Assembly (NCBI GenBank): GCA_023663365.1
Contig: JAMPHP010000001.1
Coordinates: 331,729 to 395,728, forward strand
Direction of reading: 5' to 3'
Length of the DNA stretch: 64,000 nt
DNA from: Muribaculaceae bacterium
GTDB lineage: Bacteria; Bacteroidota; Bacteroidia; Bacteroidales; Muribaculaceae
In this document: piece by piece, positions 25,303 to 34,389 of the stretch
Position numbering within the stretch: the first letter of the stretch is position 1
Layout: each line of letters starts with the position of its first letter
The notes under the pieces: model-generated
Database searches by the model: none
What the model saw: only the letters and a program-made list of their open reading frames with translations
What the model was told of the DNA's origin: nothing
Made by a program: the position numbers and the translations under genes

Positions 25303-26250
25303 TTATAAAGCTACTTTCTCAGTCGCCGATCCGCATTTGAGCAGATACACACCGGGAGCGAGAGCCTGCGAGCCCCCGGCAGGCACCACACTACAAAGCC
25401 TGCCCTGAGCATCGTAGGCTTCCACCGATGCGCTCAGTGGTGCGCAGACGGTGTTGCCATTCACTTTAATGCCACTTGGTTCTGTGACCGTAACATCTTC
25501 AATTCCGGCTGCATCGAACTCTTCATACTTAGGAAAATAACTCCGTCCCCACTGTGCGGACTCAGGATAGAAACCCGGCTCAGGGAAACACAGCACAGAG
25601 CCACTTCCCATATTTTTTATCTCAACCTTCACACCGCGTGGAGGCACGGGGTTATGGATTATATAGCGGCAATCCTTATTGTCGCCGTCGAGATAGTAAT
25701 ATATGGCATTTTCCGGCAGAATCACTTCCTTCAGATTGGGGCACCGGCGGAGGTTGAGCTCTACGAAATCTTGCAGTCCGCGCAGATTTAGCTTCTCGAG
25801 CGCAGTACACTCGAAGAGTGTGTTGAAGTGTATGCCTCGCACCCGATTGGAGAACTCGATGGTGTGCAACTTGCTGCAGCGGTAGAAAGCACCTTCGCCC
25901 ACGTAATCTATCGTTTCGGGCATCTTCACGCTGGTGAGATTGCTGCAGTTGGTAAATGCTGCCACAGCTATGCGTGTCACGGTGTACTCGCGGCCTTGAT
26001 GGGTCACGGTACGAGGTATCACAACATCGCCTGCATAGTCATTACCTTTATCACACGACCATGGGAGGCAATCAAAAATATCTATTTCCCACTCTTCCCA
26101 GCAAGATTCGCTGTTACCAACCGACACGGTATTTTCCTCGTATTCATTCACCCAGTAGTGTATGCCGCCGGCCTCGAAGTGTGCCGGCTTCAAAGCCCAT
26201 GCGCTTGCCGCAGTGGCAATGCACAGAGCTGCCGCTAAAATATTTTTCAT
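25303..26250 (-). CDS. Secreted BspA-type leucine-rich-repeat protein with T9SS-like C-terminus
   Basis: A 315-aa exported protein (signal peptide to about AWA-LKP). Residues ~85-195 hold four or more LRR_5/BspA-type units (YTVTRIAVAAFTNCSNLTSV, GAFYRCSKLHTIEFS, LFECTALEKLNLRGLQ, LRRCPNLKEVILPE). The last ~70 residues (SGIKVNGNTVCAPLSASVEA; then ALAPGVYLLKCGSATEKVAL) resemble the type A sorting domain of T9SS cargo. BspA-like repeats in host-associated Bacteroidetes often mediate adhesion, which is inference here. A consensus promoter lies at 26317-26348. Confidence 0.8.
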   Translation of the reverse strand: MKNILAAALCIATAASAWALKPAHFEAGGIHYWVNEYEENTVSVGNSESCWEEWEIDIFDCLPWSCDKGNDYAGDVVIPRTVTHQGREYTVTRIAVAAFTNCSNLTSVKMPETIDYVGEGAFYRCSKLHTIEFSNRVRGIHFNTLFECTALEKLNLRGLQDFVELNLRRCPNLKEVILPENAIYYYLDGDNKDCRYIIHNPVPPRGVKVEIKNMGSGSVLCFPEPGFYPESAQWGRSYFPKYEEFDAAGIEDVTVTEPSGIKVNGNTVCAPLSASVEAYDAQGRLCSVVPAGGSQALAPGVYLLKCGSATEKVAL

Positions 26251-26316
26251 AATCAGTAGGATTTTGATATTGACGATTTAAGGTTAAGTATTATAGGACA
26301 ATTAGTTGTTTCGGCG

Positions 26317-26348
26317 TAAAGGTAAGACATAATTAAACTATTTGCAAA
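26317..26348 (-). promoter_or_regulatory. Promoter for the leucine-rich-repeat gene
   Basis: Minus strand TTTG (26348-26345), 20 bp, TACCTTTA (26324-26317). The -7 box deviates only in its last base and is identical to that of the PUL operon promoter at 46572-46579. The leader to the ATG at 26250 is about 60 nt. Confidence 0.6.
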
Positions 26349-26486
26349 TTTTTAATAGTAATAATCTTATTTCACGCTTGTATTTTTGATATATTAACAA
26401 TTGTACATTTTCTAATTTGCTTATAGTATCAAATCTTGCGAAATATTGCAATACAACAAACAGGCCCCTGCCGCCGTTGATAGAAA

Positions 26487-26513
26487 GAGGGCGGGTGTTT
26501 GATACCCGCCCTC
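26487..26513. repeat. Perfect 10-bp hairpin just upstream of the SIMPL gene
   Basis: GAGGGCGGGT (26487-26496), 7-nt loop, ACCCGCCCTC (26504-26513), 31 bp before the SIMPL start codon. No T run follows on either strand, so it is not a normal terminator. It may be a 5' leader structure controlling translation or RNA stability. The rest of the 294-bp gap is AT-rich, with a -7-like TATTTTTG at 26381-26388. Confidence 0.6.
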
Positions 26514-26544
26514 GATTGTGTCAACACTAAAAAACTATTTATAT

Positions 26545-27252
26545 ATGAAATCGAAAGGTATTATCATCAGCTCGGCGATAGTTGCTGTGGCTATCGTAAT
26601 TCTCGGATTCGCACTCAAGGGCGGCATCGACCGCTTCGCCGACCGCGACCGCGTGGTCACCGTGCGAGGCCTCTGCGAAAAAGAGGTAAAAGCCAATAAA
26701 GTGACTTGGCCTATCGTGACTAAAGAGATGGGCAACGACCTCGGGGCAATCTACTCCAAAATCCAGAGCAACAACACTGCCATCCTCGCATTCCTACACA
26801 ACAACGGCATCAGCGACAGCGAGATTTCCGTGAACCCGCCTTCGGTCTACGACCAGATGGCCGAACGCTACGGCAACCAGAACGTGGCCTTCCGCTATCA
26901 GGTGACCAACGTAGTAGTGGTAACTTCCGACAAGGTAGACCAGGTGCGCGAACTTATCAAGAAGCAGACCGAACTCCTGCGCCAGGGCATAGCCGTGGTG
27001 GCCGGCGACTACAACTATCAGACAAGCTATGAATACACCGACCTCAACAGCATCAAGCCCGAGATGATAGCCGAGGCTACAGCAAACGCCCGCGAGGCCG
27101 CCGATAAATTCGCATCCGACTCGCACAGCGAGCTCGGCAAAATCAAGACGGCAAGCCAGGGCCAGTTCTCAATCAACGACCGCGACCAGTACACACCCAA
27201 CATCAAGACCGTGCGTGTGGTCACCTCCATCACCTACTACCTGGAAGATTAA
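26545..27252 (+). CDS. SIMPL (DUF541) domain protein
   Basis: A ~235-aa protein starting MKSKGIIISSAIVAVAIVIL, a signal anchor or signal peptide. The SIMPL/DUF541 domain follows: RVVTVRGLCEKEVKANKVTWPI, an ISDSEISVNPPSVYDQMAERYG block and RYQVTNVVVVTSDKVDQVRELI. It closes with the NAREAADKFASDSHSELGKIKTASQGQFSI segment and VRVVTSITYYL, all typical of the family. SIMPL proteins are periplasmic or membrane-attached oligomers linked to stress protection in some species. An ATG at 26518 exists, but it lies next to the hairpin stem and the 26545 start gives the cleaner signal. It is alone on its strand. Confidence 0.85.
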   Translation: MKSKGIIISSAIVAVAIVILGFALKGGIDRFADRDRVVTVRGLCEKEVKANKVTWPIVTKEMGNDLGAIYSKIQSNNTAILAFLHNNGISDSEISVNPPSVYDQMAERYGNQNVAFRYQVTNVVVVTSDKVDQVRELIKKQTELLRQGIAVVAGDYNYQTSYEYTDLNSIKPEMIAEATANAREAADKFASDSHSELGKIKTASQGQFSINDRDQYTPNIKTVRVVTSITYYLED

Positions 27253-27268
27253 GCCCAAAGTTATCGAA

Positions 27269-27292
27269 TTTTATTTGTTATACCAAATAAAA
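27269..27292. repeat. AT-rich inverted repeat after the SIMPL gene
   Basis: TTTTATTTG (27269-27277), 6-nt loop, CAAATAAAA (27284-27292), 17 bp after the SIMPL stop. It is a weak A/T stem and perhaps a poor terminator. A similar word, TACCAAACAAAAT, recurs about 35 bp further on. Confidence 0.45.
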
Positions 27293-27381
27293 CTTCAAGG
27301 AAAGCCTGTTTTATTAATCGTACCAAACAAAATTCTGCTGTCGAAAGCGGTGAGTGACGGAGCGGTCTTCGAGCTTACAGC

Positions 27382-27436
27382 CAATGCCTCAATCGTAGCT
27401 GACTCGCGATGGGGGTCAGCTACGATTGAGGCATTG
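27382..27436. repeat. Perfect 22-bp inverted repeat at the end of the PUL operon
   Basis: Left arm 27382-27403 and right arm 27415-27436 are perfect reverse complements (22 bp) around an 11-nt loop, starting CAATGCCTCAATCG. It lies 26 bp beyond the GH3 stop and between convergent transcripts. Neither strand has a T tract, so it is not a standard terminator. It could stabilise the 3' end of the 19-kb PUL mRNA or be a relic of a mobile element. The rest of the 210-bp gap holds no gene. Confidence 0.8.
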
Positions 27437-27462
27437 CTACGTATTTGCGGTTTGAGGCGCGC

Positions 27463-29949
27463 TTAAATCTTCACTTTGGCACGCAGAAGGATATTATCCG
27501 ACGACGACCCCACGAGGATTTCGTACTCACCGCTGTCGTAGCCGAAGTCCTGAAGCTCGGGCTTGAAGTAGGAGAAAGCCTCCGGCGAGAGGGTGACTTC
27601 GTAGAGCTCTGATTTGCCGGGGGCTATCATCTTCTTGTCGTATGCTTTGAGCTCCTTGTAGGGGCGGACTACCTTGGCGTCGATGGGTCGGATGTAGATC
27701 TGAGCCGTCTCCATGCCGGGGCGGGAGCCGGTATTCTTCACCTTGAAGCTCACGCAGAAGTTAGGCTCGCCCTTACCTTGGCGCTTCACCTTGAGGTCGG
27801 AGTAGGCAAATGTGGTGTAGCTCTTGCCGAAGCCGAAAGCAAAGCGAGGCTCCACGCCATTTGTATCATAGTGACGGTAGCCCACCATAAGGCCTTCGCC
27901 ATAGGTCACACGCTTGTCGCCGTCGGCATCGTAGTACCACTCGTAGGCGGGGTTATCCTCCCATCGCTTCTCGAAGGTCACGGGCAGTTTGCCGCTGGGG
28001 TTCACCTTGCCGAAGATGATTTCGGCGGCTGCCGTTCCACCTTCCTGGCCGGGGTACCAGAGGTAGAGAAGGGCGGGCACGCTGTCCACCCAGCGGCTCA
28101 TGTCCACATTGCTGCCTGCATTCATGAGCACGGCAGTATTGGGGTTTGCAGCGAGCACGCGACTCACGAGGCTATCCTGATGCTCGGGCAGCTCGAAGGG
28201 GCGGTCGTTGCTCTCGCGCTCGAGGCTTTCGTTGAAACCTATGCTCACAAGGGCGATGTCGGCCGAAGCGGCCAGCTCGGCGGCCTCGTCGAAGAGCATA
28301 CGGTCCTCACGCCAGCCGAAAGAAATATCCACGGGGTGAACGGCAGCGAAATACTCGAGCTCCACAGGGTACTCTTTTCCGGCCTCGAGCGGGAGCACCA
28401 CCTCCTTGAGGGTGATACCCTGGTTGCGCCACTCGTTAATCACCTGCTCACCGTCCACCTTGAGGCGGAAACCGTCGAAACCGCGCACCACGAAGCGGTA
28501 GCGTGCAGTCTTTTCGGGGCGCACCACACCGGTCCATCGCATTGAGCTGTGGTCGTAGGGCAGGCCGCGGCGCTCGGCAGCGATATGGTAGCCGTTGGGG
28601 ATATTCACGATAGTGTCGATGCGAGTGTACTCAGGCGAGCCCTGAAGCTTCACATTGTTGTAGTACTCACCCTTGAGGCCTCGCTCCGAGGAGCCCGGCG
28701 CGGTGTAGAACACCGACTGAGCCACAGTCTCGGGCAGTGTGGGAAGGCCGGGCGAATATACAATCTCGATGTCGGAGCCGTCGGCAAGGGTGCGCAGACC
28801 CTCGAGCAGCGACACACTGTGGAAGGGGAAGGTGTAGGAGCTGCCGCCGCCCGAGATATAGCTTGCGGCATTGGGGCCGATGAGGGCTATGCGCTTCACC
28901 GAAGGCTTCACGGGCAGCAGGCCGCCCTCATTCTTGAGCAGCACTATACCTTCGCGGGCAAGGTTGAGAGCCACGGCAGCACCGGCGGGGTTATCCATAG
29001 GCACCGAGGAGTCGAGCTGAGGACGGTCGTAGAACCCGTTGGTAAACATCAGGCTGAGGATGCGGCGCACCTTCTCGTCGATGGTGCTCTCGCTCACCTT
29101 GCCCTCGGCGATGGCCGGAAGGAGGTTCTTGGTATTCATCCATTTTCCGCGGGGCATCTCGAGGTCGAGACCGCCGTTGGCAGCCTCTACGGCATCGTAT
29201 GTAGCCGACCAGTCGCTCATCACCACGCCGTCGAAGCCCCACATCTCACGGAGCACGCGATTGTTGAGGTAAGAGTTCTGTGTGGCGTGAACGCCGTTCA
29301 CGGGGTTGTAGCTGTCCATCACACTGCCGGCACCGGCTTTCTGAATTGCAGCCTTGAAGGCGGGGAAGTAAATCTCATGCAGAGTGCGCTCGTCAATGTC
29401 GCTGCTCACGTTGTTGCGGTCCCACTCCTGATTGTTTGCCGCGAAGTGCTTGAGAGTGGCCACCACGCCCTGATCCTGCACGCCGCGCACATAGGCACAG
29501 GCCGTTTCGGCATTTAGGTAAGGATCTTCGGTGAAGTACTCGAAGTTTCGGCCGCACATAGGCGCGCGGAGGATGTTGACACCCGGGCCGAGGAGGATGT
29601 GCACGCCACGTGCGCGGCTGTCGCGGCCAAGCTCACGACCGAGGCTGTACACCAGGTCGCGGTTCCACGTTGCCGCCGACAGCACACCGGCAGGGTATGC
29701 TGTGCTTCGGCCATCCTTGTGCGTGCCCACGGGGCCGTCGGTAAGCTTTATCTCGGGCACGTCGAGGCGCGGTATGGCACGGATATAGAAGTCGTTGTAG
29801 CCGCCGATGTAGTCGATTTTCTCCTCCAGGGTCATGCGGCCAAGGAGGTCTTCCACGCGGTCGGCAGCGGGGGCGGAAGCATCTTTATAGAGCTGAGCTG
29901 ATGCCAGAGCAGACACGGAGAGTGCAAGAGCAGTGATGATAGTGCGCAT
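27463..29949 (-). CDS. Glycoside hydrolase family 3 beta-glycosidase with PA14 insert
   Basis: An 828-aa periplasmic exo-glycosidase (signal peptide ending ASAQL). The N-terminal GH3 domain has KLTDGPVGTH, the KHFAANNQEWDRN motif and the nucleophile region GVVMSDWSATYDAV (Asp246). The (alpha/beta)6 second domain begins near EGIVLLKNEGGLLPV. A PA14 insert (~424-560, GLKGEYYNNVKLQG, RFVVRGFDGFRLKVDGEQVI) precedes the fibronectin-like C-terminus (KVKNTGSRPGMETAQIYI). This architecture is that of beta-glucosidases and related enzymes that trim oligosaccharides, with the PA14 domain shaping specificity. It is the last gene of the PUL operon, 27 bp after the SGNH gene. Confidence 0.93.
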   Translation of the reverse strand: MRTIITALALSVSALASAQLYKDASAPAADRVEDLLGRMTLEEKIDYIGGYNDFYIRAIPRLDVPEIKLTDGPVGTHKDGRSTAYPAGVLSAATWNRDLVYSLGRELGRDSRARGVHILLGPGVNILRAPMCGRNFEYFTEDPYLNAETACAYVRGVQDQGVVATLKHFAANNQEWDRNNVSSDIDERTLHEIYFPAFKAAIQKAGAGSVMDSYNPVNGVHATQNSYLNNRVLREMWGFDGVVMSDWSATYDAVEAANGGLDLEMPRGKWMNTKNLLPAIAEGKVSESTIDEKVRRILSLMFTNGFYDRPQLDSSVPMDNPAGAAVALNLAREGIVLLKNEGGLLPVKPSVKRIALIGPNAASYISGGGSSYTFPFHSVSLLEGLRTLADGSDIEIVYSPGLPTLPETVAQSVFYTAPGSSERGLKGEYYNNVKLQGSPEYTRIDTIVNIPNGYHIAAERRGLPYDHSSMRWTGVVRPEKTARYRFVVRGFDGFRLKVDGEQVINEWRNQGITLKEVVLPLEAGKEYPVELEYFAAVHPVDISFGWREDRMLFDEAAELAASADIALVSIGFNESLERESNDRPFELPEHQDSLVSRVLAANPNTAVLMNAGSNVDMSRWVDSVPALLYLWYPGQEGGTAAAEIIFGKVNPSGKLPVTFEKRWEDNPAYEWYYDADGDKRVTYGEGLMVGYRHYDTNGVEPRFAFGFGKSYTTFAYSDLKVKRQGKGEPNFCVSFKVKNTGSRPGMETAQIYIRPIDAKVVRPYKELKAYDKKMIAPGKSELYEVTLSPEAFSYFKPELQDFGYDSGEYEILVGSSSDNILLRAKVKI

Positions 29950-29976
29950 CGGTTCTAATATATATAATAGTGTGAT

Positions 29977-31494
29977 TTACTGATTGATAACTTTACCAAA
30001 TTCACGGCGCCAGATGTCGTAACCTTCTTCGGCAGGATGGAGGCCGTCGGCCTTGAACAGCTCGGCTCTGACGTTTCCGTCGGCATCGAGCATGGGTGTG
30101 TGGATGTCGATAAAGCCGGTGTTAGGCTGGCTGAGAGCAAATTCCTTAAGGCTGCGGTTAAACTCCTGGATTTCGCCCAGGCGCTTGGCACGCACCGGCG
30201 AGGGCTTGACCGACACGAGGTAGATCTCGGCGTCGGGCTTCATGCGACGCACCTCGTAGAAGAGCTTTTTCATGGCGGCCATCATCTCGTCGAGCGTCCA
30301 CTTGAAGCCTATCTCGTTGTCGCCCTCATAGATGATTATACGCTTGGGGTTGAAGGGCTCGATAAGGAGGCTGCGGTAGTTGTAGAGGTCGATAGCCTTT
30401 GTGCCCGACACGCCACGACGGATCACGTTGCGGCCGGGGAAGTCTGTCTCGAGGCTCTTCCACAGCTCTATCGACGAGCTCCCCACCACGAGAGTGGCAT
30501 CGGTGAGAGCAGCCTGCTCGGCATCGCGCTCCATGTAGGCCGAAATCTTCTTCTCCCACTTGAGCTGCTGCTCCATCTTGGGCAGGCCTTTGATAGGATG
30601 ACACTCGGCGATGGTGCCACGCACGAGCAGCTTGCCGAGCATGAGGTATGCTTTCTCGGGGGCTCCCTTGTCGCTCACCTTGATGGTGACCTGATGCATG
30701 CCGGGCTCGAGCTTGACGAGGTCGTAGCCGAGCTCGTAGGCATCGCTTGCCTTACCGCGCTTGAGGTAGTGCGAGCCGGTCAGAGGTGTGGCTTCGTAGA
30801 GGCGGCTGCCGGGGGTAGAGGCATCGCGAAGGCGTATCATCTGGCCGTCGACGTATATCTCGAGCTGACCGGCTTCGGGCCCGGCCACGTCGAAGAGCCC
30901 GAACATATCGCCATCGAAGGCAAACGACACCGTGGAGCGAGGCCGCGCGGTGGTGAGCACCTTGTCGAAGAGCGAGGCCTGAGCCTTCAGGCGGCTGTCT
31001 TTCGCGGCCTCGAGATTGTGCCACAGGCCGTGGCGCGAGCACACTTCGGCGGGGCTGTACATCGTGGCGGCTTCCCACTCGCTGCCGTAGAGAGGCTCGG
31101 GCATGGCGCCACCCTTGGCGTAGTGCCCGGCGAGACGCTTGTGAGCCTCCGTCGATTGCGGGATTATGATCCCGGTGCCGGGTGCTTCGGCTTTGATGCG
31201 GCGCACCATGCCCTCGATTGCGGGCATACAGGCGTCGGTGCCCGGAAAATCAATCACTACCGCCTCGGGCTTGGCCGAGAGGACATGCTCCTGAAGGCGG
31301 AAGGCGGCAAGGTCGGCGCCGGTGCCGGGGATGCCGGCGGCTATCCAGGTCACATCGCCGCCGCAGAGGGCTGCCACACTGTCGGCCAGAGCGGGCGAAG
31401 GCTGCGCCGTGGAGCCTCCTATGTATGCCACCGTGCGTGCCGGCAGCGAAAAGGAAATCAAGGCAGCGAAGAGCGCTGCAAACATCATTCTCAT
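29977..31494 (-). CDS. Secreted SGNH/GDSL hydrolase with a second, degenerate SGNH-like half
   Basis: A 505-aa exported protein. The C-terminal half (~340-505) has the full SGNH set: TLVVGSSSIELW (nucleophile Ser), the Gly in VIRRGVSGTKA, IIIYEGDNEIGF (Asn block) and KADGLHPAEEGYDIW (Asp/His). The N-terminal half (~20-180) looks like a second SGNH fold, with VAYIGGSTAQ and VVIDFPGTDA, but lacks a clear Asn and Asp-x-x-His pair. A beta-rich segment (~205-300) lies between. The likely role is removal of acyl groups (such as acetyl) from the PUL substrate. Its start overlaps the 963-aa gene's stop by 4 nt. Confidence 0.85.
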   Translation of the reverse strand: MRMMFAALFAALISFSLPARTVAYIGGSTAQPSPALADSVAALCGGDVTWIAAGIPGTGADLAAFRLQEHVLSAKPEAVVIDFPGTDACMPAIEGMVRRIKAEAPGTGIIIPQSTEAHKRLAGHYAKGGAMPEPLYGSEWEAATMYSPAEVCSRHGLWHNLEAAKDSRLKAQASLFDKVLTTARPRSTVSFAFDGDMFGLFDVAGPEAGQLEIYVDGQMIRLRDASTPGSRLYEATPLTGSHYLKRGKASDAYELGYDLVKLEPGMHQVTIKVSDKGAPEKAYLMLGKLLVRGTIAECHPIKGLPKMEQQLKWEKKISAYMERDAEQAALTDATLVVGSSSIELWKSLETDFPGRNVIRRGVSGTKAIDLYNYRSLLIEPFNPKRIIIYEGDNEIGFKWTLDEMMAAMKKLFYEVRRMKPDAEIYLVSVKPSPVRAKRLGEIQEFNRSLKEFALSQPNTGFIDIHTPMLDADGNVRAELFKADGLHPAEEGYDIWRREFGKVINQ

Positions 31495-34382
31495 AGTGCT
31501 ATTTCTATTGTTTTTTCATTGCCGGCGGCGGATACGCGCACCTTCATGTCGATTTTTTCCGATGAATTGTATTTCAGGAACGACCACTCGTAGGGGTATG
31601 CCTCCACAGCAGTGCTGCTGCCGTTGCAGTCGACTTCGACCTTGATGTCGGTGCCGGTGGGAGGTGTCTCGCAGAAGCCATAGACAGAGTCCCAGCCGAA
31701 GGGCGAGCGGATGCGGAACACATAGATTTTCCCGGCAGCCGTGCCGCTGTCGACCACCCGGTAGCCGTCGGTGAGGACAGGCGTGTCGGTGCCCGAGAGC
31801 ACCTTTCTGAGCTCAGGGTCGTGCTTGGCCGATTCCGTCAAGGGCAGAGCCACGGCCACAAATCCTTTTGCGGGGATTTTGATGTCGAGCACACCGTCGG
31901 CAGAGGCGGATATCCGCGAGCGCTTTTTGGAGGCATTGACAGCGACGGCGCCTTTGATGTCGGCAAAACCGGCAGCCGTGCCGAGCGACAGGCGCGTGGT
32001 GGCCTCGCTGCGGCTCTCATTGCACAGAAGCACCCAGAGCTGCTTGCCGGAAACCGCCGTGAGATAGTTGACCTCGGGGTTGGAGCTCTCCACGAGGCCC
32101 TTGCGGAGCCACAGCATAGCCGACGCATCGTCGAATATTTTGCCGGGAGCGCCGCCATACACTCGGTTGGAGAACCAGACGAAGCCCTCCTGCCGACCGT
32201 AGGGGAAACTTACATTGCCACCGCTGCGCTGCACGGCCTCACTGATGAGATAGTCGGCGGTGAAAGCGAGGTGAGCAGGGATGTGGTGGTAGTATATCGA
32301 GCTCACATCGGGGCCCTTATAGGGGAAGTCGGGACTCATGGTGAGGTCGGTGTAGCCGGTGGCGTAGTAGCCGGGGTAGTTTGTGAAGCGGCCTATCACG
32401 GCATTGCGGGCGAAGGTCTCGTAGAGTTCATTGCCGGTGTGTGAGCCAAGGCGAAGCAGCGCCGGAGCCCAGGAGCTCATGAACACGGGGCGCACGAGCT
32501 TGCCTTTATTGCGGAGGAAGTAGGTCGACGGCTGCTCGAAACCGAGGCCTACCGGCGACACTCGCCACTCTTCCACGGAATGCTCGGGGGCATCGCCCTC
32601 GGTGCGCGGAAAGCCGAGGCGGAACTGCTCGCTGCCCTTCCACCACATCGTGGTGTTGCCGCTGTACGAGCCTCCGTGGTGTATGGTCTGCACGGTGTCG
32701 CGCACGGCGGGCCACACACGGATTCCGGCTATGGTCTGCGCCGCTCCCGTGCGGGCGGCGGCGAGGAACTTCTCATCGCCGGTGGTCTCGTAGAGGTCGA
32801 GGAAATCCCACCAGGGGGCATACATGGTGGAGTTGTAGAAAGCCTGGTAGCGCATAGGCTTGGTGCTGTTGCGGTAGATGTGCATGTTGGCATCGCGCTC
32901 GGCTATGGAGCGTGCTTTGCGCAGCCACTTGGCCTCGCCGGTGAGGCGGTAGGCACCGAGCGCCTGCACCCACGAGAGGATGGGCGCCGAGTAGCCTCGG
33001 GGCTTGCGGAGCGAGTCGCCGGGAAGTGCTATGTCGCGCAGCCAGGCGTTGCGGCCGCCAAGGAGGCGGTTGAGGCCTTCGTAGTAAGTGGTGGTGAACT
33101 GCGAGCCGAAGGGCGACAGGCGCAGTGTCTCGGGATCTTTGTTGTAGCCCTCGTCGGTGGTGCGGGTGCTCCAGCGGTAGCCCTTTCGCGAGAGGGTGTA
33201 CTCTATGGTGGGAAGGGCTCGCGAGATATACATATCTTCGTCGGCGGCAGCTACGGCAGCGCTCACTATTGCCAGAGGAGCAGGATGCACCACTGTGGGA
33301 GCCTTGGTGGGCTTGCCTTCGATGTCGTAGTAGCCTTTCATGGCTGCATCCCAGCCGCCGTGCTCGCCGTCGTTCATCAGGTCGACGATGGCAAACATCG
33401 TCTCGGTGAGCGAGCGGTCGGCCTGCTTGCGGTAGTCACTTACGCCGTAGACCTTGCCGGCCACGTGCTCGAGAGTCTCGTTCCACGGTGCCGCGCTTAG
33501 GCCTACCACGAATTTGCGGACAACTTTGTTGCCGGCCTTCATCTTGCTGTCGGCCATGCCGAGTACGGGCGAGAAAGCCACGGGCTCTATCAGCCCGGTA
33601 TGCGCCGTGAGAGAGAAACCCATGGGCGAGTAGTCGACTCCGCCCCAGTCGCAAGGAGGCATGATGGTGTTGTCGGCGCTGACGTATGCTGTGAGCGGTG
33701 TGCCGCCGGCCGAGGTCTCAACCATAGCCACGGGCTGAGGCATCATGGCCGTGAGCATCATCTGCGGTGAAGCCGGTACGCGGGCATACTGATACATGGG
33801 CGGCAGCAGCACATTCGACACTGCCGTGGGGAGCGCTCCGTGGAGGCCGAGCAAGCCGAGGCTGTAGGTGCCGTTGGCGGCGGGGGTAAACTCAAGATTG
33901 AGCTCCACGCTCCGCCCGTCGGGAGCCAGACGCCACTTGCCGTGCACGGTGTGGTCGCCGGCGGTCACATAGTCCACGGCAATAGTGGAGGCATCTTCCT
34001 TCCAAGCCTTCACGGGCACCGCCTCGCAGACACTGCCGCTGAGCCACGGGTTGGTCGTAAGGGTGTCGGCACCGGTCCACGCCGGATAGAAGTGCTTGTA
34101 GCTCGGGCGCTTGGGGCGTGCCGGGCCGGTAATCACGAAAATCTTGTTGTCCTCCATCGGCGAGAGGAAGTGCTGCCAACGGCCATCGACCTTGGCTTCC
34201 ATAGTAGCGGCTATGGCACGGCCACCCTCGCCGGCACGGACGTAGGAAAGGCGTATGTTGTTGTTTGCAATCGAGGCGAGCTCTTCGGCCCGGCTGTCGA
34301 TGGGCAGAGGGGCCGTGACCATGGGCTGCGCCGAGGCGGCCACACTTATTGCAAGAGCTGATATGAGGCTTATAGTTTTCAT
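31491..34382 (-). CDS. Large secreted PUL protein of unknown function (paralogue A, 963 aa)
   Basis: Signal peptide (ISALAISVAASAQ), an N-terminal beta-rich half (~20-300), then a long helical segment (~330-800) with repeated Trp/Tyr-rich helices resembling an (alpha/alpha) toroid. Recognisable blocks shared with the 1165-aa paralogue are YYEGLNRLLGG, GSEQFRLGFPRTEGDAPEH, YPGYYATGYTDL, DVSSIYYHHIPAH and, near the end, IRSPFGWDSVYGFCE. The His- and Trp-rich blocks could line a catalytic groove. I do not recognise the family; a glycoside hydrolase or polysaccharide lyase is likely from context, and DUF5695-type proteins are a possible but unchecked relation. No T9SS-like tail is visible, unlike the 1165-aa paralogue, suggesting a periplasmic location. 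Confidence 0.8.
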   Translation of the reverse strand: MKTISLISALAISVAASAQPMVTAPLPIDSRAEELASIANNNIRLSYVRAGEGGRAIAATMEAKVDGRWQHFLSPMEDNKIFVITGPARPKRPSYKHFYPAWTGADTLTTNPWLSGSVCEAVPVKAWKEDASTIAVDYVTAGDHTVHGKWRLAPDGRSVELNLEFTPAANGTYSLGLLGLHGALPTAVSNVLLPPMYQYARVPASPQMMLTAMMPQPVAMVETSAGGTPLTAYVSADNTIMPPCDWGGVDYSPMGFSLTAHTGLIEPVAFSPVLGMADSKMKAGNKVVRKFVVGLSAAPWNETLEHVAGKVYGVSDYRKQADRSLTETMFAIVDLMNDGEHGGWDAAMKGYYDIEGKPTKAPTVVHPAPLAIVSAAVAAADEDMYISRALPTIEYTLSRKGYRWSTRTTDEGYNKDPETLRLSPFGSQFTTTYYEGLNRLLGGRNAWLRDIALPGDSLRKPRGYSAPILSWVQALGAYRLTGEAKWLRKARSIAERDANMHIYRNSTKPMRYQAFYNSTMYAPWWDFLDLYETTGDEKFLAAARTGAAQTIAGIRVWPAVRDTVQTIHHGGSYSGNTTMWWKGSEQFRLGFPRTEGDAPEHSVEEWRVSPVGLGFEQPSTYFLRNKGKLVRPVFMSSWAPALLRLGSHTGNELYETFARNAVIGRFTNYPGYYATGYTDLTMSPDFPYKGPDVSSIYYHHIPAHLAFTADYLISEAVQRSGGNVSFPYGRQEGFVWFSNRVYGGAPGKIFDDASAMLWLRKGLVESSNPEVNYLTAVSGKQLWVLLCNESRSEATTRLSLGTAAGFADIKGAVAVNASKKRSRISASADGVLDIKIPAKGFVAVALPLTESAKHDPELRKVLSGTDTPVLTDGYRVVDSGTAAGKIYVFRIRSPFGWDSVYGFCETPPTGTDIKVEVDCNGSSTAVEAYPYEWSFLKYNSSEKIDMKVRVSAAGNEKTIEIAL

Positions 34383-34389
34383 TTAAGAC

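Noticed and set aside
27215..27466. An 83-codon plus-strand frame after the SIMPL gene
   Set aside because: It overlaps the SIMPL end and runs through both inverted repeats, with no family features.
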